This document shows positions 11,331-23,888 of a DNA stretch of 64,000 nucleotides, in pieces. This stretch comes from Elymus sibiricus (taxonomy: Eukaryota; Streptophyta; Magnoliopsida; Poales; Poaceae): positions 200,812,195 to 200,876,194 of the forward strand of contig CM077664.1 in the NCBI GenBank assembly GCA_039707655.1, read 5' to 3'. The notes under the pieces were generated by a model. It made no database searches and was not told the DNA's origin. It saw only the letters and a program-made list of their open reading frames with translations. The position numbers and the translations under genes are program-made. How positions within the stretch are numbered: the stretch's first letter is position 1; each line of letters opens with the position of its first letter.

Positions 11331-11939
11331 GCTTAATACATACTTCTGCATTTTACTGAGTTGGCATCTCCTCAAACCGGACACCGCATCCGTCCGCAGA
11401 CACGGATGCGGGAGCCGGCCATCCAAAGCTATGCACATACATTTAAACCAGCTTTCAACAAACCGGACGAATTACATGCAAACCGGACGATTTTCATCTA
11501 AACCAGAGCACATTCATTACATTTTCAACATTTTTTAATTAAAAAAGCGACGGGACCTAAACCTAGCATACGGCGGCGCCCGTCCCCCACGTTCTTGTTG
11601 TTCCCTTCCGACGATCACCGGGCTCAGCTCGCTGTCTTCACGAGCGGCGGCAATAAGACCCATGAAGTGAAGGTACGGTCGCCGGCGAGGAAGAGTAGAA
11701 CATGAGAGACGGGCCGACTCACTTGGGACTCAAGGCCCCGCCGCCTCCCATGCCCTACTCATCCTTGTCGGAGTCTGCGACCTATCCGTCGTCAGTGGAC
11801 GTGAGGTCCACGATGGACGTGGAGGGGGCGACACACTCGTCCCACCGGGGCGGCCAAAAGTTGTTTGGCGACGCGTAGGACGTGCAGCTGGCGTTGTTCT
11901 CATCCGCTATCGCCAGCGCTGCCAACGTGTCTGGCCGCG
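11331..11939. other. Unclassified repeat-like DNA, left part
   Basis: Contains several short units of the form aaaccggacga (about 11455-11500) and GC-rich sequence from 11570. It continues after the solo LTR at 13705: the LTR interrupts it with a clean 5-bp target duplication. No transposase or TIR was identified. Confidence 0.35.
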
Positions 11940-12300
11940 TGATACGTCTCCAACGTATCTATAATTTTTGATTGTTCCATGCTATTATAGTATCAATCTT
12001 GGATGTTTTATATGCAATTATATATCATTTTTTAGGACTAACCTATTAACCTAGTGCCCAGTGCCAGTTGCTGTTTTCTGTCTATTTTTGGTTTTTCAGC
12101 TCATCCGCTATCGCCAGCGCTGCCAACGTGTCTGGCCGCGTGATACGTCTCCAACGTATCTATAATTTTTGATTGTTCCATGCTATTATAGTATCAATCT
12201 TGGATGTTTTATATGCAATTATATATCATTTTTTAGGACTAACCTATTAACCTAGTGCCCAGTGCCAGTTGCTGTTTTCTGTCTATTTTTGGTTTTTCAG
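11899..12300. repeat. Perfect 201-bp tandem duplication across a solo LTR boundary
   Basis: Copy one is 11899-12099 and copy two 12100-12300, with no difference that I can see by eye. Each holds 41 bp of flanking DNA, including the TSD ccgcg, and the first 160 bp of the LTR. Because the unit spans the host/LTR junction, it must have formed after LTR insertion. Confidence 0.92.
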
Positions 12301-13699
12301 GAAATCAGTACCAAACGAAGTCCAGAAGCCACGAAACTTTTGAAGATTTTTTTCTGGACAAAAGAGACCCTGGAAGCTTCGGGAGGAAGCCAGAAGCCTC
12401 ACGAGGAGGCCACAAGGCAACAGGGCGCGGCCCCGGGGGGGGGGGGGGGGCGCGTCCTGATGCCTTGTGGGCCCCTCGTGGCTCCTTTTGACCTAATTCC
12501 ACTTCTATAAATTCTCAAATATTCGAAAACCATCAGAGAGCCAGACGAGAAAACCTTACCGCCGTCGCAAGCCTCTGTTCTTCCGCGATCCCATCTGGAG
12601 ACTTTTTCCGGTACTCTGTCGGAGGGGGAATCGATCACGGAGGGCTTCTACATCAACCTTGCTGCCCTTCCGATGATATGTGAGTAGTTTACCACAGACC
12701 TACGGGTCCATAGCTAGTAGCTAGATGGCTTCTTCTCTCTCTTTGATCTTCAATACCATATTCTCCTCGATGTTCTTGGAGTTCTATCCGATGTACTCTT
12801 CTTTTGCGGTGTGTTTGTTGGGATCCGATGAATTGTGGGTTTATGATTAGATTATTCATGAGAAATATTTGAGTCTTATCTGAATTCTTTTATGCATGAT
12901 TGTTATAGCTTTGTATTTCTCTCCGATCTATCCGTTTGGTTTGGCCAACTAGATTGATTTATCTTGCAATGGGAGAGGTGCTTTGTGATGGGTTCAATCT
13001 TGCGGTGTTCTATATCGCAGTGACAGAAAGGGACAAGACACGTATTTGTATTATTGCCATTAAGGATATAAAAAATAGGGTTTAATCATATTGCTTGAGT
13101 TTACTTTGTCTACATCATGTCATCTTGCTTAAGGCGTTACTCTGTTTTATACTTAATACTCTAGATGCATGCTGGATAGCGGTCGATGAGTGGAGTAATA
13201 GTAGTAGATGCAGGCAGGAGTCGGTCTACTTGTCTAGGACGTGATGCCTATATACATGATCATTGCCATGAATCCGTCATAACTATGCGTTTTTCTATCA
13301 ATTGCTCAACAGTAATTTATTTACCCACCGTATGATATATGTTCAAGAGAGAAGCCTCTAGTGAAAACTATGGCCCTCGGGTCTACTTTTATCATATATT
13401 AAAATCCAAAAATACCTTGCTGCAATTTATTTACTTTTATTTTCTTTTGCAATTTATGTTTTTATTTATCACTATCAGAATTAATCCTTGCAAGTGACCG
13501 CTAAGGGGATTGACAACACTCTTATTTGCGTTGGGTGCAAGTGTTTGCTTTTGTGTGTGTAGGTGCTATTAACGAGGTTCTGTGTGGTTCTCCTACTGGA
13601 TTGATAACCTTGGTTCTTAACTGAGGGAAATACTTATCTCTACTGTACTGCATCATCCTCTCCTTTTTGGGGAAATCCCAACGCAGTTCACAAGTAGCA
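12141..13699 (+). mobile_element. Solo LTR of gypsy family B, with TSD CCGCG
   Basis: A 1559-bp LTR from tgatacgtctcc to cacaagtagca, flanked by ccgcg at 12136-12140 and 13700-13704. There is no internal region. It aligns, in reverse, with the LTRs at 16904-18467, 21726-23888 and 27281-45943 (shared runs such as gggatccgatgaattgtggg and cctgctggatagcgg-type sequence near 13170). Solo LTRs arise by recombination between the two LTRs of one element. An extra copy of its first 160 bp lies just upstream as part of the 201-bp duplication. Confidence 0.9.
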
Positions 13700-13704
13700 C
13701 CGCG

Positions 13705-14380
13705 CCCTGTACGTTGCGAGCGATGGCTTGCCTGCGGGTGGCCTTGTAGAGCGCCTGCTGCTCGGTGAGAAGTTGGGGTTCACTACGACCATGGCCACCA
13801 CGACTTCTTCGGTCGCGCGCTCGCCATAGATCTGTCCCTCCGTCAGCCGGTGCTGCTCAAGGAGGAACAGGTTGTATCGCTACTCCTCCTACGCCTGCCG
13901 GAACACCGACATAGGCGTCGGCGCCGACTGCTCCTCTGCCATGGTGGTGTCGAAGTGCGTCTGTGCCTGCCCCATCATCAAGCCGTCATGCACCAGCACG
14001 GGCTGCGGTGTGGAGTCGTCGTCGGAGCCGGTCTCCATCGTGGGGTCGTCGTCGGAGAGCTATCCAACATATCGACATCTATCCGCCTGGCACGACGGCT
14101 CTGCCAGGCGGCCGCAAGGGCTGCCACCTCGTGCTTCTGCTCCGTCGAGAGGCTCTCCCACAACGCGTTTCCGCTCGCGGTCATAGTGGATGTGGTGCAC
14201 GGGAGGAGCGGATGAGTTGTGGTGTGGTGTGAGCTGGGTGCGTCCTCCTTTAAATAGTGGATGCCGGTGAGGCCAAGCGTCTGGGCGCATCAATGCACGG
14301 GAACCGGAGTTGGTTTCTCGGCCGGCGAGTCTGTTTAATGGCGGCAGACGGACGGACAGGTATTGAACGAGCGTGGTAGA
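13705..14380. other. Unclassified repeat-like DNA, right part
   Basis: Continuation of the region broken by the solo LTR. It is GC-rich. The minus strand has open frames (for example 13978-14184) with an alanine- and arginine-rich piece TEQKHEVAALAAAWQSRRA, perhaps the start of a transposon-associated protein. I could not assign a family. Confidence 0.3.
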
Positions 14381-14392
14381 TATCTGTCACTA

Positions 14393-14882
14393 GGGCTGCA
14401 AGAAAAGCTTGAGGCTCGTGAGCCGCTCGAGATCGACTCGTATTTTGGCTCGACTCGTAAAGAAATGAGCTGAGTATGACCACTTTATGTAGCTCGATCG
14501 AGAAACGAGCTGATCTTGGCAAATATTGGCTCGCTCGATTATAGCTCGATAACTCGACGTCATAATTTTTATATATATTGAAAAGAAATGGGATGATTTA
14601 TTACCATGTAGATAGTAAAAAAATTATTACCATATATGTTGTGTACGATTTTTCTCCATTTTACCTACTACCAAACATGGAAGCTTAATTAAGTACGGAG
14701 AAAAATAGCCCAATATGGTATGTGGTCAGCAAAATATCATGTTATTTTGGCCAAAGTTTGAGAGTAGACACACCTTCATTTCGTTCTCTTCCTAGTTCAT
14801 CCATGAACTCTTGCTATTAAGTACTAGTCTTGAGTTGACACAAAATAAGTTGAATTATATAATGGTTTTTTATGTTGTGTTG
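14393..14882. other. AT-rich stretch with hAT-terminus-like start
   Basis: 14393-14545 repeats ctcga/tcgag and gctcg pieces after tagggctgcaag, a pattern seen at ends of some plant hAT elements; no matching other end was found. 14560-14882 is AT-rich and shows nothing I can name. Confidence 0.25.
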
Positions 14883-15228
14883 TGATACGTCTCCAATGTA
14901 TATAGAATTTATGAAGTATTCATGCCATGTTTACAATAGTTTTATATGGTTTTGGTGCACTTTTATATTATTTTTATGGACTAACTTATTAATCTAGTGC
15001 CCAGTGCCAGTTCCTGTTTTCTGCATGTTTTTTGTTTCGCAGAAAAACCATACCAATGAAGTCCAAACGCGATAAATTTTACGAAGATTTATTTTGGAAT
15101 ATATGTGATTTTTGGGAGAAATAATCAACGCAAGACGGTGCTCGAGGGCTCCACAAGGCAACAGGGCGCGACCTACCCCCTGGTTGCGCCCCTTGCCTTG
15201 TGGGCCTCGTAGGTCGGTTGGAGCCCTT
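14883..15228 (+). repeat. Truncated LTR 5' fragment (host of gypsy A)
   Basis: Starts tgatacgtctccaatgtat and its first 60 bases resemble the gypsy C LTR (reverse of 36516-36576). It stops abruptly where the LTR of gypsy A begins at 15229. The remainder would lie beyond the right end of element A, outside the window. Confidence 0.7.
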
Positions 15229-16725
15229 TGATACGTCCAATTTGCATCATGATTTCCTACTGTTATTTATTATGTTTTTGATCATTATTTCACCTTATGA
15301 TACAATTCTTATGCCTTTTCTCTCTTAATTTGCTAGATTTACATGAAGAGGGAGAATGCCGGTAGCTGGAATTCTGGACCTGAAATAGCCACATCAGAGA
15401 TACCTAATCTACAGAACTCCAATTAACCTGAAATTTCACGGAGATTTTTTATTGAATATATAAAAAATACTAGAGAGAAGAAATGCCAGAGGGGACCCAC
15501 CAGCTGCCCACAAGGCAGCAGGGCGCGCCCTAGTGCCTTGTGGGGCCCACAGCTGGCGTCTGGCCCCCTCCCTCTGCTATATGAAGCCATTTGCCCTAGA
15601 AAAAATAGAGAGAAGGCTTTTGGGACGAAGCGCCGCCGTCTCGAGGCGGAACCTGGGCAGGAGCTATTTTGCTCTCCGGCGGAGCGATTCCGCCGGGGAT
15701 ACTTCCCTCCGGGAGGGGGAAATCGAAGCCATCGACATCACCAACGATCCTCTCATCGTGGGAGGACCAATCTTCATCAACATCTTCACCAGTACCATCT
15801 CATCTCAAACCCTAGTTCATCTCTTGTATTCAATCTTTGTCTCAAAACCTCAGATTGGTACCTGTGGGTTGCTAGTAATGTTGATTACATCTTGTAGTTG
15901 ATGCTAGTTGGTTTATTTGGTGGAAGATTAAATGTTCAGATCCTTAATGCTATTCCATACCCCTCTGATCTTGAACATGAACATGATTTGTGAGTAGTTA
16001 CTTTTGTTCTTGAGGACATGGGAGAAGTCTTGTCATAAGTAATCATGTGAATTTGGTATTCGTTCGATATTTTGATGATATGTATGTTGTTGCTTCCTTT
16101 AGTGGTGTCGTGTGAACGTCGACTACATGACACTTCACCATCTTTGGGCCTAAGGGAAGGCATTGTGGAGTAGTAATTAGATGATGGGTTGCTAGAGTGA
16201 CAGAAGCTTAAACCCTAGTTTATGCGCTATTCCGTAAGGGGCTGATTTGGATCCATATGTTTCATGCTATGGTTAGAGTTATCTTAATTCTTCTTTCGTA
16301 GTTGCGGATGCTTGCGAGAGGGGGTAATCATAAGTGGGAGGCTTGTTCAAGTAAGAATAGCACCCAAGCACCGGTCCACCCACATATCAAATTATCAAAG
16401 TAGCGAACGCGAATCAAACAAACATGATGAAAGTGACTAGATGAAATTCCCATGTGTCCTCGAGAACGCTTTGCTTATTATACGAGTTCGTTCCGGCTTG
16501 TCCTTTGCTATTAAAAGGATTGGGCCACCTTGCTGCACCCTTTGTTACCGTTGTTACTTGTTACGAATTATCTTGCTATCAAAACTATCTGTTACCGCTA
16601 CTTTCAGTACTTGCAGAGAATACCTTGCTGAAAACCGCTTGTCATTTCCTTCTGCTCCTCGTTGGGTTCGACACTCTTACTTATCGAAAGGACTACGATT
16701 GATCCCCTATACTTGTGGATCATCA
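15229..16725 (+). repeat. Gypsy A 5' LTR
   Basis: Runs from tgatacgtccaatttgc to acttgtggatcatca, 1497 bp. It contains a GC-rich stretch around 15500-15730 and a 3' end similar to the LTR ending at 3258. It is followed 11 bp later by a gypsy primer-binding site, which fixes it as a 5' LTR. Confidence 0.85.
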
Positions 16726-16736
16726 AGACTCTTTTT

Positions 16737-16754
16737 TGGCGCCGTTGCCTGGGA
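16737..16754 (+). promoter_or_regulatory. Gypsy A primer-binding site
   Basis: tggcgccgttgcctggga just inside the 5' LTR; the usual Triticeae gypsy site for the tRNA that primes minus-strand DNA synthesis. The same core occurs in reverse at 21698-21714, 27253-27269 and 40881-40896. Confidence 0.85.
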
Positions 16755-16831
16755 GTGAAGCGCCTTTGGTGAGTGGAATTAGGTAAGGAAACATTTATAT
16801 TACGTGCTGAAATTTATTGTCACTTGTCACT

Positions 16832-16903
16832 ATGGAAAGTAATCCTTTGAGGGGCTTGTTCGGGGTATCTCCACCTCGATCGGAAACAATAAGACTTGCT
16901 CCT
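16832..16903 (+). pseudogene. Gypsy A gag, first 24 codons (cut by the B1 insertion)
   Basis: ATG at 16832 opens the gag frame 78 bp after the primer site. It stays open to the TSD ctcct at 16899-16903, and the same frame resumes after the second TSD copy (46236-46240). Frame continuity across a 29.3-kb insertion confirms both the start and the insertion boundaries. Gag is the coat protein of the element's virus-like particle. Confidence 0.8.
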
Positions 16904-18467
16904 TGCTACTTGTGATCTGCGTTGGTTTTTCCCCGAAGAGGAAGGGATGATGCAATACAGTAGAGATAAGTATTTTCCTCAGTTATGAAACCAAGGTTAT
17001 CAATCCAGTAGGAGAATCACGCAACACCTCGTTAACAGTACCTGCACACAAAATAACAAATCCTTGCACCCAACGTAAACAAGGGGTTGTCAATCCCTTG
17101 GCGGTTAATTGCAAGATTAAATTGTACGGTGATAGATAGATAGATCGAACAAAAATACAAAATAAAATAAATAAAGTAAAAGTGCAGCAAGGTATTTTTA
17201 GGATTTTTTAATATATGATTTAGATAGACCCCGGGGCCATAGTTTTCACTAGAGGCTTCTCTCATGAAAATAGCATACGGTGGGTAAACAAATTACTGTT
17301 GGGCAATTGATAGAAAAGCAAATAATCATGACGATATCCAAGGAAATGATCATGTATATAGGCATCACGTCCGAGACAAGTAGACCGACTCCTGCCTGCA
17401 TCTACTACTATTACTCCACACATCAACCGCTATCCAGCATGCATCTAGTGTATTAAGTCCATAAAGAACGGAGTAACGCCTTAAGCAAGATGATATGATG
17501 TAGACAAAGTAAACTCACGCATGAATAAACCCCATCTTTTCCCCCTTAATAGCAACGATGCATACGTGTCATGTCCCTTTCTGTCACTGGGATTGAGCAC
17601 CGCAAGATCGAACCCATTACAAAGCACCTCTCCCATTGCAAGATAAATCAATCTAGTTGGCCAAACCAAATCAATAGATCGGAGAGAAATACGAAGCTAT
17701 AATAATCATGCATAAAAGAGTTCAGAGAAGACTCAAATAATATTCATGGATAATCTGATCATAAACTCACAATTCATCGGATCCCAACAAACACACCGCA
17801 AAAAGTGATTACATCGGATAGAACTCCAAGAACATCGAGGAGAACATTGTATTGAAGATCAAAAAGAGAGAAGAAGCCATCTAGCTACTAACTATGGACC
17901 CGAAGGTCTGTGGTAAACTACTCACGCATCATCGGAAGGGTAGCAAGGTTGATGGAGAGCCCCTCCGTGATCGATTCCCCCTCCAACGGAGTACCGGAAA
18001 AGGCCTCCAGATGGGATCTCTCGAGAACAGAAGCTTGCGGCGGCGGAAAAAGTATTTCGTGGACTCCTCTGTTGGTTTCCCGATTTTAGAGAATTTATAG
18101 TGGTGGAATTAGGTCAAACGGAGCTGTGTGGGCCCCATAAGCCACCAGGGTGCCCCCGCCTGGGGCGCGCCGTCGTGCCTCGTGGGCCACTGCTTCATCT
18201 TCTCATCTCCTCCCAAAGCTTCTAGTGTTTGTTATGTCCAGAAAAAAATCTCCAAAAAGTTTCGTGGCATTTGGACTTCGTTTGGTACTGATTTTCTGGA
18301 AAACCAAAAACAGGCAAAAAAACAGCAACTGGCACTGGGCACTAAGTTAATAGGTTAGTCCCAAAAAAATGATATATAATTGCTGTAAATGTATATAAAA
18401 ACATCCAAGATTGATATTATAATAGCATGGAACAATCAAAAATTATAGATACGTTGGAGACGTATCA
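16904..18467 (-). repeat. Gypsy B1 3' LTR (complete)
   Basis: 1564 bp, the same length as the reassembled right LTR of B2 (27281-27499 plus 44599-45943). It starts tgctacttg and ends gttggagacgtatca on the plus strand. It is followed by the PPT motif gcatccccaagctt. Reverse orientation. Confidence 0.9.
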
Positions 18468-20925
18468 AGCATCCCCAAGCTTAATTCCTGCTCGTCCTCG
18501 AGTAGGTAAATGATAAAAACAGAATTTTTGATGTGGAATGCTACCTATCATATTCATCATATATTCTTTTCTTTATAGCATGGACATTTGGACTTGAATG
18601 ATTCAAAGCAATAGTCTATAGTTTGATATGAAGACATAAATACTCAAGCATACTAACACGCAACCATGCCTTTCAAAATATCAATGCTAAAGAAAGTTAT
18701 CCCTAGCCCATTATGCTCAATCATTGATCCATTCATGAAACACACTCAATATTAACTACACACAATGCACAAGTATGACAATAGTGCTCTCTAGTTGGTG
18801 CTTTGTAAGAGAAGATGGAGACTCAAAATTAAAATTAAAATTGCATAAAAGTAAACGGATAGGCCCTTCGCAGAGGGAAGCAGAGATTTGCAAACGTGCC
18901 AGAGCTCAAAGCTTCAATTAGAGAGATAAAATTATTTTGAGAGGCATGCTTTTCCTGTCAACGAAAACGACCGAGAATTCCCAATATCTTCCATGCTAGA
19001 CACATTATAGGCGGTTCCCAAACAGAAAGTAAAGTTTATTTCCTTTCCACCATTCTTTCACAATCCATGGCTAGCCGTATCCACGGGTGCCCTCCATACC
19101 AACACTTTCCAAGGAATTTTGTTGTTATTAATTTTTGATTCATTGTGGGACTGGGCATCCCTATTACCAGCCACTCTCTCGTGCAATGACAAGTGAATAA
19201 ACACTCATCGTGAGAATAACACACCTAGCATGGAAAACATTGGCCACCCCCTGCCGCTTCATGAGCGGTACGGGCACACAAAACGGAAAATTATTTTGAA
19301 AATTAGAGTTGGCACATGCAAATTTACTTGGAACGGCATTGAAATACCGCATATAGGTAGATATGGTGGACTCATTTGGCACAACTTGAGTTTAAGGAGT
19401 TTGGATGCACAAGCAGTATTTCCGCTTAGTACAAATGAAGGCTAGCAAATAGATTGAGAAGCAACCAACCAAAAAGCGAAAACGGTCATAAACATGCATT
19501 GAACATAACTAACACCGAATAATGCACCATAAGTAGGATATAATTTCGTTGCATAACTATTGACTTAATGTGCATGCATAGGGAATCACAAACCTTAACA
19601 CTAATATTCTTACTAAATCACAATTACTCACTAACATGACTCATATATTATCATCTCCATATCGCAAAACTATTGCAAGGAATCAAACTTATCATATCCA
19701 ATGATCTATATGAAAGTTTTTTTTATATCCCTCTTGAATATTCATCACATTGGGACCAAATTCATATCTTGTGCAAATTACCATTACTATTATCAACTCT
19801 CAAAATAATATAAGTGAAGCATGAGGGTTCAAATATTTCTTCAAAATTTCAATCTTATTAACTCTCAAAATAATATAAGTGAAGCATTAGAGTTTAAATA
19901 TTTCTTCAAAATATAGCCGCCGCCGTGCTCAAAAAGTTTTAAGTGAAGCACTAGAGCAACTGTCTATCTCAAAAAAATTAAGTGAAGCACATAGAGTATT
20001 CTAACAAATCATGATAAACGTGTGGCTCTCTCAAATAGGTGTGTCCAGCAAAGATGATTGTGACAAACTAAAAAGCAAACAAAGCAAAGACTCATATAAT
20101 ACACGACGCTCCAAGTAAAACACATAACATGTGACGAATAAAAATATAACTGCAAGTAAAATTACCGATGGTTGGTAGAAGAAAGAGGGGATGCCTTCCG
20201 GGGCATCCCCAAGCTTAGACGCTTGAGTCTTCCTTGAATATTACCTTGGGGTGCCTTGGGAATCCCCAAGCTTAGGCTCTTGCCACTCCTTATTCCTTCA
20301 CCCATCATGATCCCACCCAAAAATTGAAAACTTCAATCACACAAAACTCAACAAAACCTTCGTGAGATCCGTTAGTATAACAAAATAAATCACTACTTTA
20401 AGTACTGTTGCAAACCCATTCATATTTTATTTTTTCATTATAACTACTGTATTCTAACTTCTCTATGGCTTATACCCCCCGATACAATCCATAGTTTCAT
20501 CAAAACAAGCAAGTAGTGCATCAAAAACAGAATCTGTCCAAAACAGAACAGTCTGCAGAGATCTATTTAAAAGACATACTTCTGTAGCTCCAAAAATTCT
20601 GAAAAATTAGGACAACGTGGGAAATTCATATACCAATACTGTGTAAAAATTTCAGATTTTTCTGACCCTCCAGTACAGAACTAAAATTCCAGCACTGGAT
20701 GCAAAACTTTCTGTTTTCCAAACAGCATCAATTATACTATCTTCCAAATCATCCCAAAGGCTTTACTTGGCACAAACACTACTTAAAACACAAAAACACA
20801 ATCATAACAGTAGCATAATTGTGTAAACACACAAGAACAGAAACAAAAAGCAAAAATTTATTTTATTCATTGGGTTGCCTCCCAACAAGCGCTATTGTTT
20901 TATGCCCCTAACTAGGCATAATGCA
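18468..20925 (-). mobile_element. Gypsy B1 noncoding internal region
   Basis: About 2.5 kb without credible ORFs, lying between the 3' LTR and the single ORF. It closely matches 23889-26360 in B2 over almost its full length. It contains a repeated AT-rich unit (ctcaaaataatataagtgaagcat-like, 19795-20000) and two further copies of the PPT-like motif catccccaagcttag near 20205 and 20265 (the second altered to aatcccc). Confidence 0.8.
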
Positions 20926-20930
20926 TAGTT

Positions 20931-21524
20931 TCAAGTATTATCATCTTTCTTTTTAACCCTTGCAACTCCTATTTCACTCTCTTTGCCATTATCAATAATG
21001 TGCACTAAATGATCAAGCTTAGTGCAAAGGGTTTTTATTTCTTTCAAAACACAAAGAGATATCTTTTGATCTAAAGCATCAACCCTCCTATTTTGTGACA
21101 CCACATTGCTATTTATTTTAGAGACAAGATTAAATATTCCTCGAAAGTTAGAATCCATACTAGCCTTTATTTCCTTCATTTGCTCAGTTTGACGAAAGCA
21201 TTCTAGAGTAATAGGTTCAATAGTTTCAACTTTTGGTTGTCCAAATATGCTTTTCATCTTTTCGTAGGTGTCAAAGGCATCACTCCCAAGAAAATCATTT
21301 TCAAATATAGAATCCAAGACACGTCTATGAGCAAGGGGTAGACCAACATAAAAACTTTTAAGGAACAATCTAATGTGAAACTGAGGCCTAGCACTTACTT
21401 GTATTTTTAATAATCTATCCCATGCTTCTTTTAAAGATTCATCACTCAAATATTTAAAGTTTAAAATTCCTGGATCGTCTCCTAAGTACGGAGGGAAAGG
21501 CATATCGGGAGTAGAACTAGCCAT
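20931..21524 (-). CDS. Gag-like ORF of gypsy B1
   Basis: 197 residues, open, starting MASSTPDMPFPPYL about 170 bp from the primer site. An in-frame ATG seven codons upstream exists (21545), but the MASS start lies after leader sequence shared with B2. Residues 30-90 (ESLKEAWDRLLKI, then FLKSFYVGLPLAHRRVLDS) have the pattern of a retrotransposon gag core (ESL.EAW.R, F..GL......LD). The second half has heptad-like helices (MKEIKASMDSNF, VDALDQKISLCVLKEIKTL) that could form a coiled coil. It ends KKKDDNT. It may let a pol-less element make or enter particles; that role is inference. Confidence 0.65.
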   Translation of the reverse strand: MASSTPDMPFPPYLGDDPGILNFKYLSDESLKEAWDRLLKIQVSARPQFHIRLFLKSFYVGLPLAHRRVLDSIFENDFLGSDAFDTYEKMKSIFGQPKVETIEPITLECFRQTEQMKEIKASMDSNFRGIFNLVSKINSNVVSQNRRVDALDQKISLCVLKEIKTLCTKLDHLVHIIDNGKESEIGVARVKKKDDNT

Positions 21525-21697
21525 AAAGGTAAAGCAAGCAAGCAAAGAAGCAAAAAAGCAAAACGGAAAATATTTTTGTATTTTTGTAAAAACTTTTTTG
21601 AAGTGGGGGAGATGAAAATGAGAGGCAAAGGCAAATAAAATAAATGCAAGGAGATGAAAGTTTGTGCGTAGGTACTTGATAGATGTTGATGATGTCT

Positions 21698-21714
21698 CCC
21701 CGGCAACGGCGCCA
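21698..21714 (-). promoter_or_regulatory. Gypsy B1 primer-binding site
   Basis: On the minus strand TGGCGCCGTTGCCGGGG, 11 bp from the LTR edge at 21726. It fixes the LTR to its right as the 5' LTR of a reverse-strand element. Confidence 0.85.
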
Positions 21715-21725
21715 GAAATTCTTCC

Positions 21726-23888
21726 TGCTACTTGTGATCTGCGTTGGTTTTTCCCCGAAGAGGAAGGATGATGCAGTACATTAGAGATAAATATTTCCCT
21801 CGGTTATGAAACCAAGGTTATCAATCCAGTAGGAGAATCACGCAACACCTCGTTAACCGTACCTGCACACAAAATAACAAATCCTTGCACCCAACGCAAA
21901 CAACGGGTTGTCAATCCCTTGGCGGTTAATTGCAACATTAAATTGTATGGTAATAGATAGATAGATCGAACAAAAATACAAAATAAAATAAATAAAGTAA
22001 AAGTGCAGCAAGGTATTTTTAGGATTTTTAATATATGATTTAGATAGACCCGGGGGCCATAGTTTTCACTAGAGGCTTCTCTCATGAAAATAGCATACGG
22101 TGGGTAAACAAATTACTGTTGGGCAATTGATAGAAAAGCAAATAATCATGACGATATCCAAGGTAATGATCATGTATATAGGCATCACGTCCGAGACAAG
22201 TAGACCGACTCCTGCCTGCATCTACTACTATTACTCCACACATCGACCTCTATCCAGCATGCATCTAGTGTATTAAGTCCATAAAGAACGGAGTAACGCC
22301 TTAAGCAAGATGACATGATGTAGACAAAGTAAACTCATGCATGAATAAACCCCATCTTTTTCCCCTTAATAGCAATGATACATGTGTCATGTCCCTTTCT
22401 GTCACTGGGATTGAGCACCGCAATATCGAACCCATTACAAAGCACCTCTCCCATTGCAAGATAAATCAATCTAGTTGGCCAAACCAAATCAATAGATCGG
22501 AGAAGAAATACGAAGCTATAACAATCATGCATAAAAGAGATCAGAGAAGACTCAAATAATATTCATGGATAATCTGATCATAAACTCACAATTCATCGGA
22601 TCCCAACAATATTTTTAGGGTTTTAGTAATATGATTTAGATAGTCCCGGGGGCCATAGTTTTCACTAGAGGCTTCTCTCAAGAAAATAGCATGCGGTGGG
22701 TAGACAAATTACTGTTGGGCAATTGATAGAAAAGCAAATAATCATGACGATATCCAAGGCAATGATCATGTATATAGGCATCACGTCCGAGACAAGTAGA
22801 CCGACTCCTGCCTGCATCTACTACTATTACTCCACACGTCGACCGCTATCCAGCATGCATCTAGTGTATTAAGTCCATAAAGAACGGAGTAACACCTTAA
22901 GAACGATGACATGATGTAGACAAGATAAACTCACGCATGAATAAACCCCATCTTTTTACCCTTAATAGCAATGATACAAACGTGTCATGTCCCTTTCTGT
23001 CACTGGGATTGAGCACCGCAAGATCGAGCCCATTACAAAGCACATCTTCCCATGGCAAGATAAATCAATCTAGTTGGCCAAACCAAATCAACAGATCGGA
23101 GAAGAAATACGAAGCTATAATAATAATGCATAAAAGAGATCAGAGAAGACTCAAATAATATTCATGGATAATCTGATCATAAACTCACAATTCATCGGAT
23201 CCCAACAAACACACCGCAAAAAGTGATTACATCGGATAGAACTCCAAGAACATCGAGGAGAACATTGTATTAAAGATCAAAAAGAGAGAAGAAGCCATCT
23301 AGCTACTGCCTATGGCCCCAAAGGTCTGTGGTAAACTACTCACGCATCATCGGAAGGGCAACAAGGTTGATGTAGAGTCCCTCCGTGATCGATTCCCCCT
23401 CCGGCGGAGTACCGGAGAAGGCCTCCAGATGGGATTTCTCGAGAACAGAAACTTGCGGCGGCGGAAAAAGTATTTCATGGACTCCCTTGAGGGTTTCTAA
23501 TTTTTCCTGAATTTATAGTGGTGGAATTAGGTCAAACGGAGCTGAGGTGGGCCCATGAGGCACCAGGGCGCACCTGCCCCCCCCCAGGCGCGCCCTGGTG
23601 GCTCGTGGCCACCTCCTCTGGCGTCTGGTCTTCTCCCGAAGCTTCTAGTGTTTATCTTGTCCAGAAAAAAATCTCCAAAAAGTTTCGTGGCATGTGGACT
23701 TCGTTTGGTATTGATTTTCTGTAAAACAAAAACAGGACAAAAAACAGCAACTGGCACTGGGCACTAAGTTAATAGGTTAGACTCCAAAAATGATATATAA
23801 TTGTTGTAAATGCATATAAAAACATCCAAGATTGATAATATAATAACATGGAACAATAAAAAATTATAGATACGTTGGAGACGTATCA
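21726..23888 (-). repeat. Composite LTR: B1 5'-LTR part fused to B2 3'-LTR part
   Basis: 2163 bp, about 600 bp longer than a normal LTR of this family. 21726-22609 matches 16904-17790 (B1 type: ctctcatgaaaat, gggtaaac). From 22607 the sequence restarts earlier in the LTR and matches 44664-45943 (B2 type: ctctcaagaaaat, gggtagac). The two parts share caa at 22607-22609. Missing are about 383 bp of the B1 LTR and about 284 bp of the B2 LTR. Confidence 0.88.
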
